Below are positions 30,851-42,624 of a DNA stretch of 64,000 nt, piece after piece. Within the stretch, counting starts at the first letter, position 1; every line of letters starts with the position of its first letter. This DNA comes from Codonopsis lanceolata. Lineage: Eukaryota; Streptophyta; Magnoliopsida; Asterales; Campanulaceae. The notes under the pieces are model-generated. The model was not told where the DNA came from, ran no database searches, and saw only the letters and a program-made list of their open reading frames with translations. Where the stretch lies: assembly GCA_013146195.2 (NCBI GenBank), contig CM028384.1, positions 71,461,990 to 71,525,989 of the forward strand, in the 5' to 3' direction. The position numbers were made by a program, and so were the translations under genes.

Positions 30851-33800
30851 TTAAATAAGCAAACTTGGTTGCATCCAGTGGCTTGGTGAGAATATCAGTC
30901 CATTGATGTTCAGTTGGAACGTATTCAGACTGATGTTACCTTTTTCTACATGATCTTTGAGGAAGTGATAACAGATATCAATGTGTTTTGTCTTTGAGTG
31001 CATCACTGGATTCTTTGAGACTAAAATTGCAGAAGTGTTGTCACACATAATGGGACAATTTGTAGTCTTGATGTTGTAGTCCACTAGTTGCTGCTTCATC
31101 CATAGTAGTTGAGAGCAACAACTATTGGCAGCAATGTATTCTACCTCAGTGGTAGAGTTTGCAACCGACCTTTGCTTCTTGCATGACCATGAAACAAATC
31201 TATTTCCAAGAAATTGACAGGTCCCACTGGTGCTTCTTCTGCTCACTTTGCAGGCTGGATAATCTGCATCTGAGTACCCAACTAGATCAAAGTTGTTGTG
31301 TTTTGAATACCAGATACCCAGATTTGTAGTTGTTGAAACATATCTGATGATATGTTTGGCAGCAAGCAAATGTGATTCCTTTGGATCTGCCTGAAATCTA
31401 GCACAAACACAAACAACAAACATTATATGAGGTCTACTGGCAGTAAGGTAAAGAAGTGACCTATGATTCCTCGATACTTGGTCACGTTCTCTTGCTTTTC
31501 CTTTTCATCTTTGTCAAGATGGCAGTAGGTAGACATTGGAGTCTCGAATCCTTTTGCTGAATCAAGACCAAATTTCTTGATGAGTTCCTTTGCATATTTG
31601 GTTTGGTGAAGATCAGATCGAAGTCTATTGAATCTCTAGAAAGTAGGTGAGCTCTCCCATCATGCTCATCTCGAACTTGCTTTGCATCAGCTTCTCGAAT
31701 CTTTTGCACATGCTTTGATTTGTAGATCCAAAGATAATGTCGTCCACGTAGATTTGTACCAGAAGAGAATGACCTTTGTGCTATAGGATGAACAGAGTTG
31801 TGTCCATTATTCCTCTCACAAATCCTTGTTCAATTAAGAACTTGGATAGAGTTTCATACCAAGCTCTGGGAGCTTGTTTTAGGCCGTAGAGTGCTTTCTT
31901 GAGTCGGTACACTTGATCCTGTTTGTCTTGGATGACAAAACCTGGAGGTTGTTCAACATATATCGTTTCTTGAAGATCATCATTGAGAAAGACACTCTTC
32001 ACATCCATCTGATATACTTTGAAATCCATGAACGAAGAATAGACTAGAAAGAGTCTGATTGGCGATTGCCTCTAATCTGGCAACATGAGCAAATGTTTCA
32101 TCGAAGTCAATTCCTTCTTCCTGTCGGTAGCCTTGAGCAACCAATCTAGCTTTGTTTCTGTTGACGTTTCCATCTTCATTTCTCTTGTTCATTTTTTTTT
32201 CCTCCTAAGGGGGGCATGGGAAGGGATCGAACCTGAGACCTCACACTTTGTGAAGCCCCATGTCTACCACTGGGCCACCCCCTTAGGGGATCTCTCTTGT
32301 TCCTGAATACCCACTTGGTGCCTATAATTGGATGGCCAGTAGGTCTTTGAACTAAGCTCCACACTTTACATCTTTCAAACTAGTTCAGCTCTTCTTGCAT
32401 AGCTTCAATCCAGTAATGGTCTTCGATAGCTTCATCAATCTTCTTTGGCTCAATTTCAAACACGAATGCAAATGCAAACATAGTCTCATTTCGAACTCTA
32501 TTTCTCGTACGAACTCCTGAGTTGAGATCACCAATGATTTGAGAGATGGGGTGATCTCTTGTTTCAATAATAACTGGAGGAAGATCACTTCTGGTGAGTT
32601 CTTCCCTTAACGAATCTGGAGAAGGTAGAGAAGGCAATTCACCAAAATCGGGTTCAGAAGAGATAGGGTCTTCAAAACCTTCATTTTCTGGTGAACAGGA
32701 AGGGTGAGTGATCTGCAAAGGTGTTTGGGGTAGAACAGAAGAGATGGGTTCAGGTCAACAAAGGGTTGAAGCCGGTACCAAGAGTTGAAGTCTGCTTAGG
32801 TGCGGCAGGTTAGCGAGCTGGAAGGGTGCAGTTGGAGGATTCGAGGTGGAGTAGAAGTAGAAGCTTTATTTGTACATGTCTCAACATCATCGAATCATTC
32901 AAGAACATTCTGAGCCTTTCGAGGCTCTAATAAATCATATTCATCAAAAGTAACATGCTGATTCTAAGATTTTCAAAGAAGTTTTGTTAAATATGCGAAA
33001 TGCTTTTAAATGTTTGGAATAGCCTTAAAAATTCATTTCGTCTCGATTTTGAATCAAATTTACCTCTATATTCTTTTCCATTATATAAAATAAAACATTT
33101 ACAGCCGAAGATTTTGAAAAATCCTATGTTTGGGGCTCTTCCTCTCCATATTTCATATGGAGTTTTGTTATGAAATTTGTTTACCATGGATCTATTCTGG
33201 GTAAAACATACAGAGTTCGACTTACGCCTTGTAGTATTTCTAAGTCTTGCTTCGCCAAAGATAGTTCTTCTTTACTTCAATGAGTGTTCTGTTCTTTTGT
33301 TCAACTACACCATTTTGTTGAGGAGTTCCGGCAGCAGAGAAGTTGTGACCGATCCCGTGGTCATCACAATATCTTTCCCACACCGTTGTTCTTGAATTTA
33401 GTGCCGTTGTCTGATCTGATGTCACTAATGTCTTCAAGCTTTTGGGTTTGAAGTCTTCTGAAAAGAGCGGTGACTAGATCATATGTCTCATCTTTTGAGG
33501 TCATTGTTTCGATCCAAGTGAACCTAGAGTAGTCATCAACTACTACAAGTGTATATTTGTCTCCAGAGATACTGACGGTAGTGATTGGTCCAAAGAGATC
33601 CATATGCAGAAGTTGAAGAGGTCTGGTCGTAGACATGACATACTTTCTTTTGAAGGAAGACTTGGAAAGTTTTCTTAATTGGCAAGCTTTGCAACTTCTG
33701 TCATGGTCGTCAGATACCGTAGGTAGACCTTTGACAAGCCCATCTTTGGAGAGCTTAGAGAGGTACTTGAATTTGAGGTGATTGAGACATTTTGCCAAAG

Positions 33801-34223
33801 CCAACTGTTGTCGCGAATGTTGTTAGCAACTAGGAAAAGGCTGGAGAATCTCCCTAGAAGGTTTAAGTCCACAACATAGACGTTTCCTTGTCTATTGCTT
33901 GGCCAAGATCGCTGAGCAGATTCACGATCTTTGATGAGACATTGGTTGGAGGAGAATTGGCAGATGAGTCCTTTGTCGCAGAATTGGGATATACTCAGAA
34001 GATTATGCTTTAAGCCGTTCACTAAAGAAACTTTGTTGATGGAGAGACTTCCTCTAGTGATTGAGCCATACCCAATTGTTTTTCCTCTTGCATTGTCGCC
34101 GAAAATCACCATAGGACCTTTAGCTTCAGCTATATCTGAGAGTAGACTTCTGTTCCCTGTCATGTGTCTTGAACAACCACTATCAAGGTACCAAATGTCC
34201 TTATCTTCCGAATCTATAGCCAT
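30851..34223 (-). pseudogene. Copia Pol: protease, integrase, RT, RNase H (multiply frameshifted)
   Basis: Protease has WYLDSGCSRHMTG (about 34180). The integrase zinc region is HLKFKYLSKLS...CKACQL, and its catalytic residues lie in LHMDLFGP, IRSDNGTKF and TPQQNGVVE. RT begins around WSLVQRPTGHPIIGTKWVFRNK (32300s), where a SINE (32191-32292) interrupts it, then KARLVAQGY, YQMDVKSVFLN and ALYGLKQAPRAWYE. The catalytic YVDD is at 31739-31750. RNase H (31423-30851) has GYSDADYPACK, TTEVEYIAA and CDNTSAI. Frames change at least at about 33,800, 33,400, 33,000, 32,380, 31,780 and 31,450. Confidence 0.88.
32191..32292 (-). mobile_element. tRNA-derived SINE inserted in copia RT
   Basis: On the minus strand it has a pol III A box TGGCCCAGTGG, a B box GGTTCGATCCC and a short A tail (T run on the plus strand). 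A 10-bp TSD TCTCTTGTTC lies at 32181-32190 and 32293-32302. A near-identical copy is at 42311-42440. The terminal inversion CCCCTAAGGGGG / CCCCCCTTAGGAGG is a feature of this family. Confidence 0.9.
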
Positions 34224-36300
34224 GAAGCAGACATGAAAAAGATCAAAGAAACAAGGTCCCCTTTATTTTCTTTTGGGTCATGAGGATTAGCAACCTTTTG
34301 GAACCCATACGCTAACCTTGAGAGAACTAGGTCTCTCGATTTTGGTGTGAACCTTAGCATGCATGCGGGGTCGATGTCCTTGCAAGAATGACAAAGATGA
34401 AAGTTCCACGGAGGAATGTGATTAGCTTTAACTGTAGAGTGCTTGTGACTTTCCTTGTTCTCAACAACAGTCTTGGGTTCAGCTAGCTTGTTGACGGTAG
34501 ACTTAATTGGTTTCTATTGAACCTTCCTTGTTTTGTTACCAGCAGACTTAGCCTTGGCTGGTCTGTTGTTAACCCTTTTAGGAGGATTTGGTAGAATACC
34601 TTTAAGTTTATTGTCAACTAATTTAGGTGCCTTAGCCATTTCATAGACAAACTTAACAGGTATCAGCAGAGATTTCGTAGGTCTACCGCCAGCAGATTTT
34701 GCCTTGGCAGAGCTGTTGTCGGTAGACTTTGATTTCTCTACTGCCATTTCTCAAGCTTCTCATTAGAAGCAATTTATTTGGCTTTCCTTTATGACCCTTG
34801 GGTAAACGTATGGTACAATTGTATAACCAAGTCCATGTTTACCCTTGTTTCCGAAAGTCTGTTTGGAGAATGAGATATCATATGTAGTCTCGAAGGTTTC
34901 ACCTTTCTCGGATGTAAGAGTATGCCGAATCGGGCTCATCATTATAGCCTAAGCGATTTATTATCCATTAGACTTTTGGCTTGAAAGGATTCCTTCAAAG
35001 GTTTCCTCGAGTCGCTCCAAGTCAATTGTCTTTTGCAAGGCAATCTTCTCCGTGTCAAGCCCTTTGACGTGCTCAAGAAGATACCAACTTTGTCACAAAG
35101 GAATTTGTTTTCTCCTTTAGCTTGATACTTTCCTGACACTATCGAGAGTTTGAATCTCACCGCCAAATAGAGATTTCTCAAAAGAAGCTTCTCATAGTTC
35201 TTAGCGAGTTTTACATAGGCTACTCTAAAAGAATTGAACTCTTCAAGCATTTCTTGATTATCCTTGAACAGCTTCTTCCTTTCGAAATTTTCACGCTTGA
35301 TCTCACCTTTATCGGGGACTTGGTGAGATTTGACTTCATGTCGTGAGTCATAGGTGGGACCTCGAATCATGAGCTATTAAGCATATGTTAGCTTGCTCAC
35401 AATCGTCTTCTTCTCTTCTCGAATCGGCCTCAAACCATGTATCTTCACCAACATACCTTTATGTTTTTAAATTTCTTATACCTGAGGCTTTTGTATGCTT
35501 CGAATTTTGGCTTTGGACATTTAGAGGCGAAGTGACTGTGTTTTCTACAAGGATAACACACAAGCTCTTTGTTAGATGAGCTTTCAAAGAATTTTTCTAA
35601 AAGGTCTGGCTGTGTGTTCTTCCTTCCATATTTTGCAAACTTTTGAAACGCGTTTTACAAACATAGCAAATTGTTCATCCGAAAGAAAATCGCTTTTCAC
35701 TAGAAGAAGTAAGGTTTGTTATCAACCGGAGTTTCTTCTTGTACCATGGTAGCGAGGACACGCTTCTGTTTGTCCCGCTCTAGAGCTTGATTAACTTCAA
35801 GGCCAGAACCTTTAAACTTGCGTAAAGACTACGGAGAGTCATTTCGTTTAAGTTTTTAGATTCTTTCATAGCAGTGGTCTTAACATGCCACAGACTACCT
35901 AGAGAGCCTAGAAATCTCATATTCATTTCCTTTTTGTCATAAGTTTTACCAAGAGAAAAGTAGCTATTTATTACCTCACTGAAGCGATTGTATGCTTGTC
36001 TCAAGGTTTCCTTGGGATCCTTCTTGAAAGAGTCGAATTGTTGGATGAAGGTGTATTTTCTGTTGTCTCTTGTGTTTTGGTCTCCTTTCGACAAGAGCCT
36101 TCCACATTTCTTTTGCAGAAGTACACCGGATCACTTGTTGGTAAGTGCTGGTGTCTAGTGAGCTAGTTATGATGTTGATGGCTTTGCTATCTAGCTTTAC
36201 AAGTTTTTTATCGTCCTCTGTCCATTCAGATTCTTCTTTGGGTACTTCAGCAGGATTTCCAGTGATGGATGCCAGAAGATTTGCCTTCATTGGTACATGA
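34224..36300 (-). pseudogene. Copia Gag region (frameshifted) with zinc knuckle
   Basis: The N-terminal capsid part reads WTEDDKKLVKLDSKAINIITSSLD and AKEMWKAL (36290-36060). A frameshift near 36,080 leads to TRDNRKYTFIQQFDSFKKDPKETLRQAYNRFSE (35780-36094), the UBN2/Retrotran-gag type domain. Downstream is a Lys/Glu-rich segment (34942-35370). The CX2CX4HX4C zinc knuckle (CYPCRKHSHFASKC) is at 35517-35558. A Lys/Ser-rich linker (34514-34747) contains KSTDNSSAKAKSAGGRP. Gag would package element RNA; this copy is broken. Confidence 0.82.
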
Positions 36301-36506
36301 CGTCCTGCTAGTACGTATTTTCATAACATGTTGTCAATAGAATTCATAAAATGTATTACCTTATTCCTTCCAAACATCGAAATGACCTTCGTCCAATATT
36401 GGGACGTGGTTCGCATTTGAAGTAGGTAAGCATGTAGTGTGTTTGTGCCATTGGATCGTGTCTCTCAAGAGTTTAATCTTGGAAAAACTAGTTTTCGAAG
36501 AGTTAA

Positions 36507-36520
36507 GCTCTGATACCAAT
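36507..36520 (-). promoter_or_regulatory. Copia PBS, initiator tRNA-Met
   Basis: ATTGGTATCAGAGC on the minus strand, directly after the LTR terminus CTAACA. Confidence 0.9.
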
Positions 36521-37743
36521 TGTTAGTCCCAAAGGGCACAATAATAAGCTAGAAGGGGGGGGGGTTGAATAGCTTATTAGACACTTAAATTTTTTTGTAT
36601 AAATTCCTAAAACAAGCACTTGCAATCTATTGAAGAGATTGAAGTAGCGGAAGTCTTGTAAGGAAGACAGTTCAAGTCTGCCGGTGAAGCACTACCGGTA
36701 GACTTTGCTGAATACTCAAGTATGTTGTTTGAAGTGATAAGTAAAGAGATATGAAGCAGTATAAAGCAGTAAGGAAAGAACACAAGTATTTTGAGATGGT
36801 TCGCACTATAAAGAGTGCTACGTCCACCACTAAGGCAGTCAACCTTGGATTTAAATGTGCACTATGTTTTCCACTAGTTCTATTACAAAGAATTCCAATG
36901 GATCGTGTACAAAATATTTTACTTGTGTTTGGAGGTTGGGAATTGAATATCTTGACAAATAGAATATTTAATGGTGCAGAAGAATAGTTAAAGAAACAAC
37001 AATAAGAATCAAAAGATCTTCTTGTTGTTGTTGAGGACTTCGTTGATCAGTTTAAGTTCTCTTGAATGCACTGAGTATATAAGACTTTATGTTGTTGGAG
37101 AGATTCAGAGCATTATTTTCTTCAGTCTTTAATGACAATATTTATAGCTGGGGTGTTCTTGAGACCGTTTGGAGAAGACAAAGAGTAACAACTCTATTAG
37201 GTTGAATACATTAAATGCATGGAGCTGACTTTGTAGATTTCGTCTTCACTGATATGAGCGAGTGGAATGGTGAAGAGTCATTGCGGCAACTAGCAGTGAG
37301 CAATCGAGTTCTGCACTGCAATAGTTGGTACTGCATCGTAAGTGTCGTCACTGCTCGTCACTTTTCAGAGGCGAAAGTCTTCATGCTTTTCGGAAAGCTG
37401 GACAGACGTGTCTGAGAAGTCAAGAGTTGATAGAAGATTTGTTTAATTCAAATTCAAACTAATAAATGTCGAATTTAATTAATCCACTAAAAGATTGATG
37501 ACTGGACACGCCATGCTTGAGTAGGTGCAGACAAGGTCTGCCGCTGGATACTGTATGAAGTCTTCCGGTGAAGCTTTCAGCTGAAGTCTTCCGCTGAACC
37601 TGTGAAGCCTATAAAAACTATTCTAAGGCAACGTTCTATACACAGTTGCCACGTTAATTGATACGCAACCCAATTAACCACTAAGCATAGAACCTAATGT
37701 AATAAATGAACATATGTAAATCAAGATACAAATGAGAAACAAC
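36521..37743 (-). repeat. Copia 5' LTR (minus orientation), outer end uncertain
   Basis: The inner end is firm (plus-strand TGTTAGTCCC at 36521). A minus-strand TATAAATA lies at 37139-37146, placing U3 further right. The partner LTR is not in the window, so the outer end is a guess at the phrase AAACAACA near 37743. The segment contains several TCTGCCGGT / ACCGGTAGAC motifs, and its ORFs (36751-36987, 37215-37415) are not supported as genes. Confidence 0.6.
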
Positions 37744-38632
37744 AGATGGGCCTTAATAAACTCGTCTCAGAAAAAGGGAAAGGTACGTTCACTTTTATAG
37801 GCCTAAACTCTCTCAAATTGGTATCTTACATGTGTGTTAGCTAACTTTTATACGGGAGTGCATTTATAGGGTATGTCCATGTTTAATTCATGAGATTTGC
37901 ATTGTTTGACAAGTTTGGGTTGAAGAAATACAAGGCCAGATATCATAATTCGTAAAACCCAGTGCATCTTAATCTTTTGGATATATCAATGATGAAAATC
38001 ATTACATGAGGTTAATTTTGTAAATCGTAAAATAGGTTAGGTCTTTTTTACAATTATCTCTTTTTAAAAAAATTTCAATTAAAATTTTAAAAACATGTCA
38101 GTACTCAGTAGACTGATACAGCCATTTCCCAAAACTTTGATGACGCTTGTCAACTAAACCGGTGGGACCACCCCATAATAACCTCATCCAACCGGTACTC
38201 TTTGTCTTGCTGTTAAATCATCATAAAAGCAGCGTCTTCCGCATTCTTCCTCCGTACCAAAGAAATCGATTAACATCAACTTTTTTTATGTTTAATATTA
38301 TTGGCGTACTACTGTACAACATTATAAATCTTACCTTTTTGGTTTTCATTTAATTTTCTTCGGCTCAACTGTTTTTCAATATATTTTTCAGGTTTAAAAC
38401 TACCACGCTTAACAAACTCATTAAATTTTAAGGCATGAATTTAGTAAATACGGTTATACGTGTTTTTTTGTAAGCTATATTCTCTGAACTCGACTTATTC
38501 CATATTAATGGATTGAGTTATGAGTTGCGATAAAGTGATATTCAATCTTATAAATTAAGATTCATAAAATTGACTCACATAAGACCTATTTAAATTTTAA
38601 TAAAAATTTAATGGGTCTATTCTCTTGCAAGA
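37744..38632. other. AT-rich intergenic DNA
   Basis: No gene or recognised repeat. It includes the transition from retroelement to unique-looking sequence. Confidence 0.4.
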
Positions 38633-38925
38633 CCTTGTTTGATACAGCGTTTTGAAAACGTAATTTTTGAAAACGCAGCTTTTTCAAAACGTAATTTTAT
38701 TTTTGTGAACACGTTTGGAAAACTATTTCAAAACGTTATTTTTCATAAATAGAGTAGTTGTAAACGTAGCATATTTTTAAAACGCTACAAATTGGAGCGT
38801 TTTAAAACGCTCCACATTTTTAAAACATTGCGTTTTAAATCGCTACATTTAAACACTTTTAAAGAGAAAACTTAACGTTTTTTACCAAGCGTTTTGACCA
38901 AAACGCTACACTAAACAATCACTTA
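38633..38925. mobile_element. Probable MITE with AACGCT/AGCGTT repeats
   Basis: The ends are loosely inverted: CCTTGTTTGATACAGCGTTTTG on the left, CAAAACGCTACACTAAACAATC on the right. AAAACG/CGTTTT blocks recur inside, giving a self-complementary sequence. No convincing TSD. Confidence 0.42.
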
Positions 38926-39607
38926 GAGACATTGATTTTTTTAAAAAGCTTTTTCTCCCTTTGGTGGTGGTGGGTTCTCATTATTATTCTCTTAATTGTT
39001 CTTCAATTATTATAAAACAAAATTCAATTTAAAAATTAACCTCAATACAACCATGTTAGACGTACCCAATAAAATTTTGCTTATATTTAAAAGTTAATTC
39101 CTTCAACAAAAAAACAAAAAAAAAAAACTCAAACTGTAATAGTTTAAAGTGATTAATTATATGTTCGTATATTGAAGATAGTTGGTAGCTATTTACAATT
39201 TAGTGAAAACGTTATAATATTTCAAGTTAAATATATTTTTATAAAAAATACAAATCTTAATTCGTAAGAAGGAATTTTTTCATAATTCAATTCATCAACA
39301 CAAGGTGAGTTGAGTAAAAATGATCTATCTTACAAAAAATATCCATAAAACTGTTTTACACAAATATTTATCATAATCTTTTGTTTCATAAAATAGTCTA
39401 ATTTGACAGGTTAGATTGTTTGAGAATGTTGTCTTATATGCTTGTATTTTTAAAAATTACACTATAATTAAAATAGGAAAAGAAAATAAGAGTAAATTAT
39501 TAGGAGTTTTAAATAACAAGTTTTTTTTTATAAATAAAAAAGAAAAATAGAACAATAATTTAAAATTTTGTCATTTTTCCGGAAAGGTTGGATATGTTTA
39601 CAAGTCG

Positions 39608-39722
39608 CTCCAACCCACCTTGTGGGTCCGGAAAAAATTCAGTCCAACCATCCCACGTTATGGGTCCGAAAATACTCCTGTCCAACAAACCCACTTTGTT
39701 GGGTCCAAAAATACTCCTGTCC
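39608..39722. repeat. Short tandem repeat, about 38-bp unit, three copies
   Basis: Three variants of GTCCAACnnnCCCACnTTnTGGGTCC followed by GAAAATACTCCT. Each unit holds a small inverted repeat (CCCAC...GTGGG type). Confidence 0.7.
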
Positions 39723-40011
39723 AAGTGTCCAACCAATCCCTTTTCGACAACCATCTCCAATTTAGAAAGAGACAGATTTCGGTCAATGATTTCCTTATCA
39801 TAAATGTCGTTCTAGACTGTACTCATCGGTCTTAAAAATGATTAACTAATTTTTAAGTAGTTTTACAAGTTTTTTTTTTAATTTTTTTTAATTTTTAGAT
39901 GTTATATTTATCAGGTTACATAATCAGCATATATATTAGTATTATAACTAATTGGTCTTCCTTTCGTATGAATATCTTTAATAAATACAAAAGTCTTTAC
40001 TCATAAAGTCA

Positions 40012-40488
40012 CAAATAATCGTGCAGGTTGGCCGTGAGTTTAAGAAAAAGTAATTGACGATTATTTATATTGGTTTAATGTGTAGTTTCTTTAATCCATG
40101 TATATGTGGCGTAATTAAAGTATAGTGAAAAAGTAAGGGTAAAGTGGTAAAAGTGATGTTCTAAAAAAGTAAGTTTTAAAATGGACAATTATTTTGGGAC
40201 GGACGAAAAAGGAAAGGAGGACGATAATTTAGGGACGGAGGGAGTAATATTTATGGTAAAGTAAATCAACCTTTTCTTCTACTGCAAATTAAACAATACT
40301 CCTTCCGTCCCTAAATTATCATCCTCCTTTCCTTTTTTTCCCAAAAAATTCGTCCACTTTAGAACATCACTTTTACCACTTTACCCTTACTTTTTCACTA
40401 CTACTTTAATTACATATATGGACACTACACATTAAACCAATATAAATAATCGTCAATTACTTTTTCTTAAAGCTCGATTATTTGAGAG
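40012..40488. repeat. Two Stowaway-like MITEs head to head
   Basis: The left copy (about 40012-40244) ends GGGACGGAGGGAG and is followed by TA. The right copy (40299 to about 40488) is the same family inverted, starting CTCCTTCCGTCCC after TA. A 54-bp spacer separates them, so the pair forms a palindrome of almost 480 bp. A complete member of the family is at 52754-53012. The outer ends of both copies here are eroded. Confidence 0.8.
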
Positions 40489-41147
40489 TACTAAAGAATG
40501 GTTGTATTATTTATTATAATAGTTAAATATCAATCAATAAGTTGAATTTATTAAATAAATTCTTAAATTTGGCAATGGAAGTAAAATCTACCGGTTCAAA
40601 AAATATAGTCTTGCTTTTAATAAATACAAAATATAGTCTTGCTTTTATTTCTTATTTCAGAATTTCAGCTAGAAATCCATGTTTTCTTTATATTTTAAAT
40701 TTCTATGATATCTCTGACATGTCATAAGAAAAAAATCTATTAATAAAATATAAAACATGGAAAGTACGATATTAAGAAGTTAATTTGTAATTTTCTATGA
40801 GACTAATTTTTTTCACAAGGTGTACTTGGGTGGGGGATTACTTTGTTAAACTCTTTGGGGGTGTTTGATAACTATTTCGTTTATAATATTTTTTGTTTTT
40901 ATTTCAAAATTTTTATGAAAAATATAAATAAAAATACGTTTGATAATCATTTTTATTTCTGAGAAAATAGAAACGTTTCTCATTATTCCTCAAAATTTAG
41001 AAATGAAAAAAAATTGTTTCTCTTTTAAGAGAAATAATTCTTTTTCGAAACTTGTAAAGATCAAGGTCGATCAACTTAAATGAGATCAGTCGATCAGACC
41101 TTCGAACTTTGACATCGTAACTTTTCAACCCCAATTTTTTCTCCATG

Positions 41148-41153
<6 letters not shown>

Positions 41154-41224
<71 letters not shown>
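41154..41224. repeat. AT microsatellite
   Basis: About 35 AT dinucleotides, directly before the first Helitron-like unit. Helitrons insert between A and T. Confidence 0.95.
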
Positions 41225-42582
41225 TATAAAACAACTAGATAATTGATTAGGGCTATTCAGAGGTTGAGATTCAATTATCTTTAAAAAATTAGCGGTTGAG
41301 ATTCATCATCGCATTCACATGTGTGAGTAGTTATCCATTTTTAACTCCTATTTTTTATTTCCCTATTATAAGTCACCCCCTACAATTAATATTATGAGCA
41401 GTCACCATTTTTTCTTCTCCCTATATTTTATCTTCATATTACAAAGTCACAACCTACAATTAATTTTCTGAACAGTCACCCCCTATAAAACATTAATCCC
41501 CCAACTTTCATTTGAAGTAATGTATCCTTCAACTGTAATTTTTTTAAAATCGTACCTTCTATTTAGGTACTGTCATTTCAATTAACGGAATCATATATAC
41601 TGGCATCGTGCCATAGGCACGGGCATGAAGATCTAGTCTATATTATAAAGCAACTAGGTAATTGATTATGGCTATTAAAGGTTGAAATTAAATTATTTTA
41701 AAAAATTTAACAATTGAGATTCACCCTCACATTCACATGTGTGAGTAATTATCCATTTTTAACTCTTTTTTTTCCTCTATTACAAGTTACCCCCTACAAT
41801 TAATATTATGAGCAGTTACCCCTTTTTCTTTTCCCTATATTTTATCTTCATATTACAAAGGCACACAATGCTATTAATCTTCTGAACAATCACCCCTTAT
41901 AAAACATCAATTCCTCAACTTTCATTTGAAGCAATGTATTCTTCAACTGTAACATTTTTAAAATCGCTCCTTCTATTTAGGCACTGTCATTTCAATTGAC
42001 GAAATCAGGTAAACTGACACCGTGTCATAGGCACGTGCATGAAGATATATATTATAAAACAACTAGGTAATTGATTAGGGCTATTCAGAGGTTGAGATTA
42101 AATTATCTTAAAATTTTAACGGTTGAGATTCACCATCACATTCACTTGTGTGAGTACTTATCTATTTTTAACTCCTTATTTTTTCTTTCCCTATTACAAG
42201 TTACCCCCTACAATTAATATTATGAGCAGTCATTTTTTTTCTCCCTATATTTTATCTTTATATTACAAAGTCACACCATGCGATTACTCTTATGAATAGT
42301 CATCTGTTATTATTATTATTATTATTATTTTATTTTATTTTATTTTATTTTCCTCTTAAGGGGGCATGAGAAGGGATCGAACCTGAGACCTCACACTTTG
42401 TGAAGCCCCATGTCTACCACTGGGCCACCCCCTTAGGGGCGAATAGTCACCTGTTATAAAACATCAATCCTCAACTTTCACTTGAAGCAATGTGTCCCTC
42501 AACTGCAACATTTTTTTTAAAATCACATATTCTATTTAGACACTATCATTTCAATTGACGAAATTAGATATATACTGGTACC

Positions 42583-42600
<18 letters not shown>
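41225..42600 (+). mobile_element. Three tandem Helitron-like units
   Basis: Units of about 415 bp repeat head to tail at about 41225-41637, 41638-42050 and from 42051. Each starts near TATAWTATAAARCAACTAG. Unit 1 ends with the hairpin CGTGCCATAGGCACG followed 12 bases later by CTAG and then T. This is the Helitron 3' end (hairpin, then CTRR, insertion before T). Unit 2 keeps the hairpin with one change but has lost CTAG. Unit 3 carries a SINE (42311-42440) and runs into a GT/AT microsatellite where its hairpin should be. No replicase is present; they are non-autonomous. Confidence 0.72.
42311..42440 (-). mobile_element. tRNA-derived SINE, same family as 32191-32292
   Basis: The A box, B box and body match the other copy almost base for base. 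The tail on the plus strand is a TTATT/TTTTA-type run. The TSD is 17 bp, GAATAGTCAnCTGTTAT, at 42294-42310 and 42441-42457 with one difference. It sits in the third Helitron-like unit. Confidence 0.92.

Positions 42601-42624
<24 letters not shown>
42583..42624. repeat. GT/AT compound microsatellite
   Basis: A GT run followed by an AT run at the decayed end of the third Helitron-like unit. The ORF starting here (42587-42862) is an accident of the repeat. Confidence 0.9.

Larger units (their letters stand above)
29851..36520 (-). mobile_element. SIRE-like Ty1/copia retrotransposon interior (minus strand), interrupted
   Basis: On the minus strand: LTR end CTAACA, PBS ATTGGTATCAGAGC, gag, zinc knuckle, protease, integrase, RT, RNase H, then a post-pol segment cut at 29851 by the 17.5-kb LARD. 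The order protease-integrase-RT-RNase H is copia. YVDDIIFGSTN and SCCSQLLWMKQQL are typical of the SIRE/Maximus lineage. Frameshifts and one SINE insertion inactivate it. The 5' LTR lies to the right (36521 onward); the 3' LTR is not in the window. Confidence 0.9.

Noticed and set aside
40858..41045. AT-rich segment starting GGGTGTTTGATAAC, possible MITE
   Set aside because: A transposon-like start, but no matching inverted end or TSD could be found.
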